Shown here piece by piece: positions 1-9,308 of a DNA stretch of 64,000 bases. The translations under genes were made by a program, and so were the position numbers. Source of the DNA: Sulfuricystis multivorans (GTDB lineage Bacteria; Pseudomonadota; Gammaproteobacteria; Burkholderiales; Rhodocyclaceae); assembly GCF_003966565.1 (NCBI RefSeq), contig NZ_AP018719.1:85341-149340 (forward strand). Direction: 5' to 3'. The first letter of the stretch is position 1, and each line of letters starts with the position of its first letter. The notes beneath the pieces were generated by a model. The model saw only the letters and a list, made by a program, of their open reading frames with translations, searched no databases and was not told the origin of the DNA.

Positions 1-12
1 TCGTCCGAAACC

Positions 13-396
13 ATGATCGACCGGACATTGGTCCGGTTCCTGGCCGTCGGCGCCGGGAATACCGCTCTCGGACTGGCAGTTATTTTCAGCTCTCGACAAA
101 TCTTCTCGGATGTTGCGGCCAACCTGATCGGCTATCTCGTCGTGGTGCCAATCTCGTTTCTAGCGCACCGCGACCTTTCCTTTCGCGACCGAGGTAACCG
201 GCTGAAAGCCTTCGTACGCTATATCCCAACCATCCTAACTGGCTATTGCGCCAACTTCGCCATGCTCACCGTGGCTATGCAGTCCGGCACCAACCCTTAC
301 CTGGCACAGACGGCAGCCATTGCTTGCCATGTACTGGCCACCTACATCATGTCCAGGATCTTCGTGTTCCCGTCCCATGAAGAAAGGAAAGAATGA
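13..396 (+). CDS. GtrA-like small membrane protein
   Basis: A 127-aa protein with four hydrophobic segments in the GtrA layout: an N-terminal RFLAVGAGNT motif, a mid-protein FLAHRDLSFRDR stretch and a C-terminal FVFPSHEE. GtrA proteins are about 120-150 aa and are thought to flip or carry lipid-linked sugars for cell-surface glycosylation. It is the first complete gene in the window, so a partner glycosyltransferase may lie just upstream, outside the window. Its stop codon overlaps the start of the next ORF (ATGA), so the two are probably translationally coupled. The family call is good; the substrate cannot be told. Confidence 0.8.
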   Translation: MIDRTLVRFLAVGAGNTALGLAVIFSSRQIFSDVAANLIGYLVVVPISFLAHRDLSFRDRGNRLKAFVRYIPTILTGYCANFAMLTVAMQSGTNPYLAQTAAIACHVLATYIMSRIFVFPSHEERKE

Positions 397-584
397 CTCC
401 TCCAACTCCCGGAACGACTCCTCCAACTCCCGAACAGATCATGGCCGACCCTTCCGCCTCCTTCTGGCTGAAAGAGGCTTTGCGGAAGTCCATTACACGC
501 GACCCGGTAGATGCGCTCAATGACGCGGAAGTTCTAGTAGCCGTGCTGAAGGGCCGGCTCGACCGTATTCTTTCTGGAGGTTGA
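393..584 (+). CDS. small hypothetical protein with TPPTP repeat
   Basis: A 63-aa protein starting at an ATGA overlap with the GtrA-like gene. The N-terminus is a tandem repeat (TPPTPGT then TPPTPEQ) built from a roughly 20-bp direct DNA repeat at about 398-437, followed by a charged helical region (EALRKSITRDPVDALNDAEVLVAVLKGRL). No membrane segment and no recognised family. The overlap, the TGGAGG ribosome site just beyond it and the tight spacing to 589 support a real operon member rather than a chance ORF. Confidence 0.55.
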   Translation: MTPPTPGTTPPTPEQIMADPSASFWLKEALRKSITRDPVDALNDAEVLVAVLKGRLDRILSGG

Positions 585-588
585 TGGC

Positions 589-2103
589 ATGATGGTATCG
601 ATTCCCTTCATTGTCCTCGCGTGCCTATTCGCCTACAGAGCCCCTTCCCTTGCTGGCGCCGGCATCACGGACCCGGACTACTACTGGCATGTGGGTTATG
701 GTGAATGGATCCTGAACCACGGGAGCCTTCCGACGGAGGACTTCTGGTCCTGGACATTCGACGGACACGCTTACCGCCTAACGCAATGGCTCGGCGAGGT
801 CTGCATGGGGTTAGCCAATCAAGCAGCAGGACTGACAGGAACTTCCATGCTGGCAGCTCTTCTTGTCAGCCTGACCATGGCAGCCTCCTATCGAGCTGCA
901 TGCTGCTACCTCGACAACCGCCTCGCCGCCCTGGCTGTCGCGATTGGCTGCAATTCGGCTTTGATTTCCCTGGCTTGCCGCCCGCATCAATTTACCCACT
1001 TGGGGCTTGCAGCCCTGACCTGGATTCTCGCCGCCTACCAGACGGGAAATCGCCGCGCCCTGTATTGGCTCCCTCCCCTCTTCGCTCTCTGGGTGAATCT
1101 GCATGGCGGCTATGCCTTCGGCCTGACGTACCTGGGCATGATGGCCACCTTTGTGTCTATCGAAGCCTATATGCAGCGCGACATGGCAAGGCTTCGAGCC
1201 TCTGCCGTGCCCCTTTTCATCGCCACCAGCGTCAGTCTCCTGGCTACGCTCCTGAATCCTTACGGCTGGGGCGCCTGGCAATACGCTATTCAAATCGCGG
1301 CCTTGAAATCCTCGTCCGCCGGCATCGTTGACGAGTGGGCGGCTACCAGCATCAAGACCGATGCCGGCCTCAGCTTCTTCCTGGTGACCTCTGCGGTAGC
1401 GGCCGCGATGTCCGCCACAAAACAGCGCCCCTCGATCAGCCAAGTTTTGACGGTATTGGCCCTGGGTGCCATCGGTTGGTCTGCGGTCCGGTTGTCGCTG
1501 ATGGCTACGGTTCTGATGGTTCCGCTTCTCGCCGCGGCCGTTCGCGGAACCGCCTTCTACGACCTTGCCTTCGCCGGAGAAGCCAGGCGCTATGATCGGA
1601 CCGTCCATATCGCCATAGCTCTTGGCGCAATTGCCCTAGTCTTCACGGCCTCCCTTGGCTTGTCCAAGATCGAAAGAACGACGGCTCAATACATGGCCAC
1701 CAAGTTCCCTGTCGAGGAAGTGGCTTTTATGAAGGCGCATGCCATCGCCGGGAAAATCCTCAACACCCCTGAGTCCGGTGGCTATCTGATCCGCCAACTC
1801 GGAACCCGTGTTTCGATCGACACCCGCCTTGACCTATATGGGGACCGCGCCCTCTTCGAACTGCTGTTTGCCATGCGGGGAGATGCGGGTTGGAAAGAGT
1901 ACATCGCCCGCCTCGACCCCGATGTCGTTTTACTCAATAACCCTTCGCCGCTCCGATATCTGTTGGCTGACAGTGGGGAATACCGTGCAGTATTTGAAGG
2001 GCCGGCCTATACGGTATTCGTTCGTCAAGGGCAGTACAGCAACCTACCGACCGTCCAGATGAAACCGACGAATCGTGCCATCCTCGATCAGCTCACTTCG
2101 TAG
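589..2103 (+). CDS. polytopic membrane protein, GT-C glycosyltransferase-like (copy 1)
   Basis: A 504-aa protein with about ten hydrophobic segments. The region after the first segment has the pattern DPDYYWHVGYGEWILNHG, then PTEDFWSWTFDG, then LTQWLGE. This resembles the D..WH..G.WI...G..P..D.FS(W/Y)T..G....(E/Q)WL motif of a large family of uncharacterised GT-C-like membrane proteins. The C-terminal third carries a soluble-looking segment (SIDTRLDLYGDRALFE, residues about 405-420). A ribosome site (TGGAGG) precedes the start. It is paralogous to the next gene. Role in polyprenyl-sugar transfer is inferred from the fold pattern and the GtrA neighbour. Confidence 0.6.
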   Translation: MMVSIPFIVLACLFAYRAPSLAGAGITDPDYYWHVGYGEWILNHGSLPTEDFWSWTFDGHAYRLTQWLGEVCMGLANQAAGLTGTSMLAALLVSLTMAASYRAACCYLDNRLAALAVAIGCNSALISLACRPHQFTHLGLAALTWILAAYQTGNRRALYWLPPLFALWVNLHGGYAFGLTYLGMMATFVSIEAYMQRDMARLRASAVPLFIATSVSLLATLLNPYGWGAWQYAIQIAALKSSSAGIVDEWAATSIKTDAGLSFFLVTSAVAAAMSATKQRPSISQVLTVLALGAIGWSAVRLSLMATVLMVPLLAAAVRGTAFYDLAFAGEARRYDRTVHIAIALGAIALVFTASLGLSKIERTTAQYMATKFPVEEVAFMKAHAIAGKILNTPESGGYLIRQLGTRVSIDTRLDLYGDRALFELLFAMRGDAGWKEYIARLDPDVVLLNNPSPLRYLLADSGEYRAVFEGPAYTVFVRQGQYSNLPTVQMKPTNRAILDQLTS

Positions 2104-2110
2104 GTCAAAC

Positions 2111-3622
2111 ATGTCCATTCGATTTCCCACTACTCTGCTTGTGTTCCTTGCCGTTCTCTGGGTGAAAGCTATCTACCCGCCTTCATCTGGGATTGCCGAT
2201 ACAGACTTTTACTGGCATCTGACCTACGGACAATGGATCGTAGATCACGGTGAGCTTCCCACGAGCGACTTCTTCAGCTGGACGTTCGCAGGCCAACCCT
2301 ATCAGCTGACTCAATGGCTTGGCGAAAGCGCCATGGGTATGGCATACAAAATTGCTGGGCTTGACGGCACCAAGTTTCTGTCCGTTGTTCTTTCAGCGAT
2401 TACGATTGGATTTGCCTGGCTGGCCGCTTGCCGCTACGTTCACACGTCGGTGGCCCTGGGTTTGGCGCTGATGTGCAACCTGGTGCAGATCGTCACACCG
2501 ATGCGTCCTCAGTTGTTCTCCTTCGCTTTGCTATCTGTCGCTACCTACCTGGTTGTGAGCTTCTTGGAAACCCGGCGCATTCGATTCATCATTGGATACC
2601 CGCTGCTAATGGTGGGCTGGGTTAATCTACATGGAGGCTTCATAGTAGGCCTCATCCTCATCGGGCTCATGGCCACCGGTATGACTGCGGAAGCTGTCCT
2701 CGCTGGACGGCTGAAATCATCGGTACGGGACCTATTGCTTACCTGGGGTGTGGTGGTTGCGTCTACACTAGCAACCCTCGCTAACCCGTACGGCATCAAC
2801 GCGATCCTCGCAGTGATAATGATTGGCGGTCTCAGGAGCTCGTCAGTGATCTCCGAATGGATGCCCGTCAATCTGACCACTGAGCTTGGCTGGTTCTATC
2901 TCCTCAACTTGGTCCCCTTTGTTGCCTTGATGGCGGTGTCTGGCTGCAGGCCGAGACTGACTCACGCGATGGTAGCCGGGTTCTTCCTGATATTTGGGGT
3001 AATGGCAAACCGGCAGGTCGCCATGTGTGCGGCCGTCATGGCGCCATTGACCGCGGCCTTGCTCGCCCGCGCCCCGCATTACGCGAAGATGCTGCCAACC
3101 ATTTCCGATCCAAGCCGCCCTGTCTTGTACATCCTCATCCTAGCCGTTCTGGGCGGATCATTTCCCGCCATCGCAGCCAAAGGTAATGGCACGTGGGAGG
3201 CGACCATGAACCTTCAATATCCACTGAAGGCGACCGACTACCTTCAAGAGCACCACCTGACCGACCGCGTGCTATCGGACACTCTTGAGGCCAGCTATCT
3301 GATCCACCGTGGCATTCCGGTATTTGTCGATGGCCGTATGGATCTGTACAAGGATCAGCACTTTTTCGAGTGGTATTTGGCCAGCCGTGCAGCTCCGGGA
3401 TGGGAAGCGTTGCTCGAAAAACACAAGCCAACCGCTATGCTGCTTCGCTTGGATATGGCAATCCGTCAGGCGGCTCTGGCCAGCCAGCAGTGGAAGCAGG
3501 TCTATGAGGATGAACGGTACTCAATCCTGGTTCCCGCCAACAGTCCCCTTCCTTCTGTGGACGTCAAAGCCGTAGCTTACCTAGATGGGCAGGGACGGAT
3601 GATCCGCCCCTACATGCCATGA
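2111..3622 (+). CDS. polytopic membrane protein, GT-C glycosyltransferase-like (copy 2)
   Basis: A 503-aa paralogue of the preceding gene. The same landmarks occur in the same order: DTDFYWHLTYGQWIVDHG, PTSDFFSWTFAG, QLTQWLGES, WVNLHGG, and the C-terminal FVDGRMDLYKDQHFFEWY. The start at 2111 (MSIRF) is preferred over an upstream in-frame codon because it lies just after the upstream gene's stop. The pair looks like an old tandem duplication, since the proteins are clearly related but strongly diverged. Function as for copy 1. Confidence 0.6.
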   Translation: MSIRFPTTLLVFLAVLWVKAIYPPSSGIADTDFYWHLTYGQWIVDHGELPTSDFFSWTFAGQPYQLTQWLGESAMGMAYKIAGLDGTKFLSVVLSAITIGFAWLAACRYVHTSVALGLALMCNLVQIVTPMRPQLFSFALLSVATYLVVSFLETRRIRFIIGYPLLMVGWVNLHGGFIVGLILIGLMATGMTAEAVLAGRLKSSVRDLLLTWGVVVASTLATLANPYGINAILAVIMIGGLRSSSVISEWMPVNLTTELGWFYLLNLVPFVALMAVSGCRPRLTHAMVAGFFLIFGVMANRQVAMCAAVMAPLTAALLARAPHYAKMLPTISDPSRPVLYILILAVLGGSFPAIAAKGNGTWEATMNLQYPLKATDYLQEHHLTDRVLSDTLEASYLIHRGIPVFVDGRMDLYKDQHFFEWYLASRAAPGWEALLEKHKPTAMLLRLDMAIRQAALASQQWKQVYEDERYSILVPANSPLPSVDVKAVAYLDGQGRMIRPYMP

Positions 3623-3641
3623 CACCTTTGCGGAGAAAACA

Positions 3642-3971
3642 ATGTCTAAATCATCAATCATCAAGAAGGTCCGCGTCCCCAAATTACGCCCTCCGGAGCC
3701 GACACCCAAGGAGCGTGCTGCTTGGCAGCATTTCCTTGCCATGGCCCAGGAACTACAGGGGGAGTTAGCAGAGATGTCCCCCTTAGTCCGGTATGAATTG
3801 GAGCGCCTGGTTGCAAAGGGAAATCCACTTGCGATCAACTTGCAGCGCAGAATCGATGCGTCCGCGTACAAACCCCGCGCTGCCGAAGATCAGCCACTTC
3901 CCCCTCCGACGCCCCGCAGGATTAGCAGGCTTCAGTGGGGATGTCCGAAACAGGCGAATAATCGAAAGTGA
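3642..3971 (+). CDS. hypothetical protein, last gene of the cargo operon
   Basis: A 109-aa basic, proline-rich protein 19 nt after the second GT-C-like gene, preceded by a GGAGA ribosome site. The middle (PKERAAWQHFLAMAQELQGELAEMSPLVRYELERL) is predicted helical and both ends are likely disordered. No membrane segment and no recognised family. Confidence 0.45.
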   Translation: MSKSSIIKKVRVPKLRPPEPTPKERAAWQHFLAMAQELQGELAEMSPLVRYELERLVAKGNPLAINLQRRIDASAYKPRAAEDQPLPPPTPRRISRLQWGCPKQANNRK

Positions 3972-4124
3972 GCTGACACCGTTCCATCAGATTTACCCAA
4001 ACCGAACGGGTAGCGGGTTTCAAATTGAACCGCTGGGATGGTTTTGATGGGAATGAGTAGCAGGTTTGGTCTGGAATATGCAGGTTTACCAGAACGAGAC
4101 GAAGCAGTATGCTATTTTTCCATT

Positions 4125-4454
4125 ATGAAAACCGTTTTCCAGTTCCTCTCTGCCACCTTTCGGCTCTTGATCCTCAAGCCGTTCGACTTCCTGCTTTTCG
4201 GAGGGTCTGGCGTGCTGACGATCTCGCGTGCTGAATGGCAGAAGATGATTCAGAACGACGTCCGTTCTGCAGGGCCATATAAAGAACAAGTCGGCACAGA
4301 CGATGGAGTCGTATATGCAACTGACAATGCCTGGTGGTTACCTGATAAGATCATCCCGACCATACCAACGTGGCTAAACACCCACCTGCCGACCATCTAT
4401 GATGGTCCGGGGGGCGATGCGGTCTTCTTGCACGACGAGAACGAGAAGTACTGA
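4125..4454 (+). CDS. hypothetical protein
   Basis: A 109-aa protein if the ATG at 4125 is used (MKTVFQFLSATFRLL...). The first 35 residues are hydrophobic and could form a membrane anchor; the rest is soluble with tryptophans (DNAWWLPDKIIPTIPTW). An upstream in-frame start at 4038 exists but adds an unlikely leader. It runs convergent with traG, whose stop lies 46 nt downstream. No family recognised. Confidence 0.4.
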   Translation: MKTVFQFLSATFRLLILKPFDFLLFGGSGVLTISRAEWQKMIQNDVRSAGPYKEQVGTDDGVVYATDNAWWLPDKIIPTIPTWLNTHLPTIYDGPGGDAVFLHDENEKY

Positions 4455-4499
4455 CGGTACCGACTTTGACGGGTTGAAGGCACCAGGCGGATCATTACG

Positions 4500-7400
4500 T
4501 TACTTCCCGATCCAGTAATCCTTCGCGCTTTGGAGGGCATTGTTTAATGTCTCGCCTGCTCTATCAAAAAACCCGTCATCTCGATGCTCACTAAAGAACT
4601 GCTTGTCATCCTCGGTGACTCGCCCGTGGCGACCAATTTGCTCCAGGCGAGCGTTGAACGCCGGATTGGAATCCGCCAGCTTCTGAATGGCAGCACGGTT
4701 TTCATCATGCGTTTTCGTCCCAATGCCAAATCCCAGTGAAGCACTAAGGAGCCGTCCGAATCCCGCTTGGTCTGCAAACGCGGCCTCCAACAACCGGTTG
4801 ATCCCTGCTTCGCGAGCAGCACTGTGCTGGCCCGAATTCAAGCCGCGTTCTGTAGATCCCTTGATCGTGTCGAAAGCCTTCTGGGCAGACGTTAGGTCTG
4901 GCATATCAACGGAAGGTGGTGCTCCAACCTGTGTTCTTTGTTTTTCTGCCATTTGCAAGTAGCCTTGGCCGGCGGCAGCGGCAGCTTTCTGGTCTTTACC
5001 GCGCTGATTCTTAACCGCTTCTTGGCCGTCAAGACGTTGTTTGTCAACGCTCTTGGGAGCCTCGATTGGCTGGCCATCCATTCCATACGCCGAGCCACCA
5101 AGAGGTGCCACCGCTCCGGCAACGCGCCGAGCCACGGTGCTGGCAACCTGCTCGCGAAAGTTTGGATTTGTCACTGCCTGTTCAATGGCACGATACCCAC
5201 TTCCACCAGCTAGGCGCAGCGCTTCGGCCCCGTAGAGACCATTGTCGTTGACTTCGACCGACGCTCCGTTTGCATCGGTGCGTGAGCTGGCTTTGCTCGC
5301 AGTCTGCGTATAACTCTGGCTGACATTGGTTTGGTATGTTGCGTCTGTAGCTCTGGCCAACGAGCCGAGGAAACTTTGCATTGCGGCACGTTCCCCGGAA
5401 TTGCTCGTCTTGGACATCAGCCCCTCGATCGCCCTAGCCGCTTTATCGAAGTTCTTTTCTGCGCGCTGCTGAATCTCAGCGGTATTGCCCCGATCGCTAG
5501 ACCAACTCTTCTGCTCAGTATCTCGAGAAGAGAAGCCATAAGTGGCGTTTGGCCCATATGACGATTGGCTTGGAGCCTGGCCGAGTTGTTGCGCTGCACG
5601 ATTGGCCTTGCCCTGTAGATCTTCTGCGGCGCCTTTCGGCATTGGCGATCCATTCTGACCGCCACCTGCCGGATCACCTACCGCCGGAACACCAGAAGAT
5701 CCGGAAGCCGCCCCAGTCGTTGCACCCGGTGCCGAAGCACCTTGTTGCGCGACAGCCGGGGGAACATTTGAACCAGACGCCGCCTTGTACGGGTCGCCGT
5801 TAAGGACGTGTGCGGCACCCTGAGCATTCTGCTTGTTTTTTGCGTCATGTACAGGATTTTTTGCTGTCTGCGCTGCGCCCGCATTGATTCCAGCACGCCC
5901 ACCGAGCTCAATGTTGCTTGTGTGAGCTGTGGCGGTAGTTGTGCCACTTCGGTCGCTGGCTGTGGTGGCTTTCCCGGAACCATCGCGGGTTAGCCATGAC
6001 CAGTCACCCCCAAGGCTGTTCTCCAAAGCCTTCTGGATCTTCGCTGCCGCCGTCGCGCCTTCTTGATGCGTAAACTGCCCAGAGGTCCTTTGGGCCAGAC
6101 CCGATGACGTACCACTGGTGAATTCTGCCCGATCGCCGCTGCTGCCAATCTTCGCAGCCTCCACACGCGCGCCATGGCTACCAATGACCCCAATATTGCC
6201 ATATTCGCCCGTAAGATTCCCGACCGCATTAGGTGTGCCGGCTTGGCTCCCACGAAGGGTCATCGAGCCGAATTCGGTTTGGACATCGCCGCGGCTCAGC
6301 ATTGCGTAAGCAAAGGCCGTATTCGAGTGGTTTGCAGCCGCATTGTTGGCGTTGTAATTGCCCCAAGAAATGTTGCCAGCATTGACGTTGCCGGACCCTA
6401 CCTGTCCGCCCACATTGGTTGCTGCTCTATCAGCAGGTCCGGTAATGCCGGACGTAATCCCTGAAAGAGCAATTTCACCCCCCTTGATTATGGCCAGGGC
6501 AATCAAAGGAACACTGATGGTCAGAACCCCTGCTACGGCTTCGGCGGAGATTGTGCTGTTCAGCAATGCAGCCGCATTGTTCACCGCTACCCCATCGATA
6601 CCCGCGAGGGCGGCTTTGAAATTTTTCGCGCCGGCCATTGTGCCAACATAGTTCACAATTGCATACAGCGGAGCCCACAGCTGAACCCAGAGCATAGTCA
6701 TTACATAGGAACGGAGAACCAACCCCCCTTTGGAGCCGGCGATGATAATCAGGATGAGAACTATCGGGAAAATGCCGAGCACCACAAGTTCGATCGCGTT
6801 CCGTACAAGAGGAAGCGTTTCTTGAGCCAGTCGGGCCAAGACCGAATAGGCCGTATTGGCATTGGACGTTGCCATTGCAGTACCTAGAGCAGTTTGCGCG
6901 GCCGTAGGATCGTTCATGATCTGTGCCATGTTCGACGAGGTATCGTTGAGCATGTTGATCATCATTCGCTGTCTGATGGCATCGGTAGTAGACGCACTGG
7001 CGGTCATGATCAATCCTTCAGCAGCCGGCAGCAGGGAAGCGAGCATCGTGTTAGCCGTTGCAGGACTCGCATTCGGAGATAGGATCTGTGCGATACGAGC
7101 AAATTCGCTCGCTGCCGCCGGAGCCAGTCTGGGCCCGATCTTGTTGGTATAGGCATCGTCGCATTGGACGGAGCCAGTGTTGCCAGAGAGCGTGACCATT
7201 CGGCCAGGGTTGAGGACGCCGATACCCGATGGCCCGAGATCTGTCCAGATATCCTTCGAGACGAGCAGCGCATTGACCAGCGCCGGAGATACCACCAGCT
7301 CTGGATTGATGCACTCTCGCATAAAGTTGGTAACATCCTGAGCCAGGATAGGATCAGGCATGGCCGCGGACTGTGCCAGCCTGAGGGCCCTTGCCCCCCC

Positions 7401-7832
7401 CATCAGACCATGCGAACTCAGCCGCAACGATGTATCGGGAAGGGAGAAGAATGTCTCAGTCTTCTCCGTAAGCCAGTATCCAATGTGACTAGTGGTCGAT
7501 GCGAAGAATGCCAGGCCAATGGGCACGTGGTCGACAACAATGGGGGCGCCCCCCCCAGCTCCGCCGTGGTCTTCAATCGTTACGCTCACCCGCGGAATGA
7601 ACAAGGTAGTGTAGAAGATCGCCATCAAAAGCAAGTAGTGGGCAGCGTCTTCCCCGCGCGCGCGGAGGAATCCGTAACAGACCGCCATGAAGGATCCAAG
7701 TAATGCGGCTACACGGACAAGGCTGAGATAGTCTCCGTCGACGCCGCCTGAGCCCATCAGCATCACTACAGCATTAAGGACTCCCTGAATCTGGTCGGCG
7801 TTGAAGTAGCAGTAGATCGTGTAGGCGTTCAT
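4500..7832 (-). CDS. traG: TraG, inner-membrane mating-pair stabilisation protein
   Basis: 1110 aa, the usual order of size of F-type TraG. The N-terminal 470 residues hold several membrane segments (for example around residues 40-75, 350-385 and 430-465), as expected for the VirB6-like inner-membrane part. A long periplasmic or cytoplasmic hydrophilic region rich in Ala, Gly, Ser and Asn follows and ends in a charged helical tail. It is the last gene of the lipoprotein-traF-traH-traG unit, the same order traF-traH-traG as in F. In F, TraG acts in pilus assembly through its N-terminus and in mating-pair stabilisation and entry exclusion through its C-terminus. Confidence 0.88.
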   Translation of the reverse strand: MNAYTIYCYFNADQIQGVLNAVVMLMGSGGVDGDYLSLVRVAALLGSFMAVCYGFLRARGEDAAHYLLLMAIFYTTLFIPRVSVTIEDHGGAGGGAPIVVDHVPIGLAFFASTTSHIGYWLTEKTETFFSLPDTSLRLSSHGLMGGARALRLAQSAAMPDPILAQDVTNFMRECINPELVVSPALVNALLVSKDIWTDLGPSGIGVLNPGRMVTLSGNTGSVQCDDAYTNKIGPRLAPAAASEFARIAQILSPNASPATANTMLASLLPAAEGLIMTASASTTDAIRQRMMINMLNDTSSNMAQIMNDPTAAQTALGTAMATSNANTAYSVLARLAQETLPLVRNAIELVVLGIFPIVLILIIIAGSKGGLVLRSYVMTMLWVQLWAPLYAIVNYVGTMAGAKNFKAALAGIDGVAVNNAAALLNSTISAEAVAGVLTISVPLIALAIIKGGEIALSGITSGITGPADRAATNVGGQVGSGNVNAGNISWGNYNANNAAANHSNTAFAYAMLSRGDVQTEFGSMTLRGSQAGTPNAVGNLTGEYGNIGVIGSHGARVEAAKIGSSGDRAEFTSGTSSGLAQRTSGQFTHQEGATAAAKIQKALENSLGGDWSWLTRDGSGKATTASDRSGTTTATAHTSNIELGGRAGINAGAAQTAKNPVHDAKNKQNAQGAAHVLNGDPYKAASGSNVPPAVAQQGASAPGATTGAASGSSGVPAVGDPAGGGQNGSPMPKGAAEDLQGKANRAAQQLGQAPSQSSYGPNATYGFSSRDTEQKSWSSDRGNTAEIQQRAEKNFDKAARAIEGLMSKTSNSGERAAMQSFLGSLARATDATYQTNVSQSYTQTASKASSRTDANGASVEVNDNGLYGAEALRLAGGSGYRAIEQAVTNPNFREQVASTVARRVAGAVAPLGGSAYGMDGQPIEAPKSVDKQRLDGQEAVKNQRGKDQKAAAAAGQGYLQMAEKQRTQVGAPPSVDMPDLTSAQKAFDTIKGSTERGLNSGQHSAAREAGINRLLEAAFADQAGFGRLLSASLGFGIGTKTHDENRAAIQKLADSNPAFNARLEQIGRHGRVTEDDKQFFSEHRDDGFFDRAGETLNNALQSAKDYWIGK

Positions 7833-7841
7833 TACTGTTCC

Positions 7842-9305
7842 TTACTGGCGCTTGCCAAAGCGAGCATTAGCGGCGAGCATCGTGTTCAGGTTGGCATACA
7901 TGGCGCGCTCTACCTTATCCAGCTGATCGATCTTCTCGTAGGGATTACCCTTTTGTTGGTAGAAGTGGGTGATCTTCTGATGCATATCTACTCGTATCGC
8001 CTTGATGCGCTCACGCATCTCCTGGTAGGGAGCCATAAGGATTTGAGGTACTTTGGCCGAGATCCCATTGAGAGCCTTGTCGGCGGTATTGAGGTAATAG
8101 GTCATCATGTTGAACGCGGCATCAACCGCAGCGTAGTCAACAAGGTCATAGACTAGTTGGTCAGCAACGATGGCCGCCACACCAGAACTTTCTGCCATCG
8201 CTGCCGCACGATAAAGCGGCACGGAAGACATTTTCAGAACGAGCAGTTCGTCGGGCGTCAGGGTATTCCCTGAAGTGCGATTAACGATGTTCTGGCGAAT
8301 GTGTGTTACCGCTCCCATAGCGCGAGCGGAGAAGGGCATGAATGTCTTCGTGGTGTCTGTCACGGTGGTGCATTCCGCATCAATACACGTCAGCACCTTG
8401 AGGGGTTGCAGAACTGAAGCGGTCAGGGCGTCATCGCCCACCAGATGCGAGAAGTCGATGGTTCCTGGACGTCCAGCATTGAAGTCGGGGGCCTCGTTAC
8501 CATCACTATCAGTGCCTTGAGTGACGATCACGGTTGGCCCGACGATGGACATGATCAAATCCTTCTCATCGTCATTCAGATTGACTGCATTGTTATGATC
8601 AAGCGCCCAACGCAAGAGGTTCACATACACCGGTATTGCCTTGCCGTTATCGGCAGCAATGACAGCAGACCTGGGCTTGCCATAGTTCTGCATGTATTTT
8701 TCCTGCATTATCTTTTGCCCGTTTCCTTGGATGCCGAACATCGCGTCGAATTCGTCGACAAATTCGCCTGCCGCTCGAGCGTAGCCCGTTGCATCGCGGG
8801 CATTGGCCTCCATCCAGTCTCCTGCCAGGTAATTGACGGCCTTCTGGGCCGCGCGGCAGGAATTCATCGAGAACTGATTGATCCGGTTAGCCAAGTCATT
8901 GATCACGTCGAGGGTAACCGCGATTTCCGGCGCCATCGTCCGCAGCGCTAGCTCGAAGAAATACCCGAGCGCAGCCTGGCCGAAATTTCGGAGAGCCTGA
9001 ACAAATTCTGCCTTGTTCGGGAAGCTGAACCCTCCAAGGTAAACATCGATGCCACCACAACCAGCTTTAAGCGACGGAGGAGTGATCATCAAGGGCTGGA
9101 AATTCTTGTTCGGAACCCGCCAGCTCAAACCTCCACCACTGTAGCCGACCACAGACTGAGACGCAATGGCCTGGGGAGCCGTCGTGTTCACAGCAGCGCC
9201 TGCGGAATTGTAGAAATCGCCAATCCAATCTGCGTAGGCTGTTACAGATGACAAAGCCAGTGTGGCGGCTACGGCAGCAGCTGTAATACGCAATTGCAAT
9301 CTCAT
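7842..9305 (-). CDS. traH: TraH, pilus assembly / outer core protein
   Basis: 487 aa with an N-terminal signal peptide (LALSSVTAYA) and a mature domain typical of F-type TraH: GGGLSWRVPNKNFQPLMITPP, then GCGGIDVYLGGFSFPN. A helical C-terminal part ends in the basic tail ANARFGKRQ. TraH is a periplasmic protein that acts with TraF, TrbI, TraU and TraW in pilus extension and retraction. The gene sits 9 nt upstream of traG and 3 nt downstream of traF, which fits one operon. Confidence 0.92.
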   Translation of the reverse strand: MRLQLRITAAAVAATLALSSVTAYADWIGDFYNSAGAAVNTTAPQAIASQSVVGYSGGGLSWRVPNKNFQPLMITPPSLKAGCGGIDVYLGGFSFPNKAEFVQALRNFGQAALGYFFELALRTMAPEIAVTLDVINDLANRINQFSMNSCRAAQKAVNYLAGDWMEANARDATGYARAAGEFVDEFDAMFGIQGNGQKIMQEKYMQNYGKPRSAVIAADNGKAIPVYVNLLRWALDHNNAVNLNDDEKDLIMSIVGPTVIVTQGTDSDGNEAPDFNAGRPGTIDFSHLVGDDALTASVLQPLKVLTCIDAECTTVTDTTKTFMPFSARAMGAVTHIRQNIVNRTSGNTLTPDELLVLKMSSVPLYRAAAMAESSGVAAIVADQLVYDLVDYAAVDAAFNMMTYYLNTADKALNGISAKVPQILMAPYQEMRERIKAIRVDMHQKITHFYQQKGNPYEKIDQLDKVERAMYANLNTMLAANARFGKRQ

Positions 9306-9308
9306 TTC

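Noticed and set aside
811..1608. - strand ORF opposite the first GT-C-like gene
   Set aside because: Gly/Arg/Gln-rich shadow of a transmembrane coding region with no start signals.
4020..4070. Sequence TTTTGATGGGAATGAGTAGCA looking like a regulon site
   Set aside because: Only a few bases match, the CATTTC halves are missing, and the orientation does not lead to a - strand gene start.
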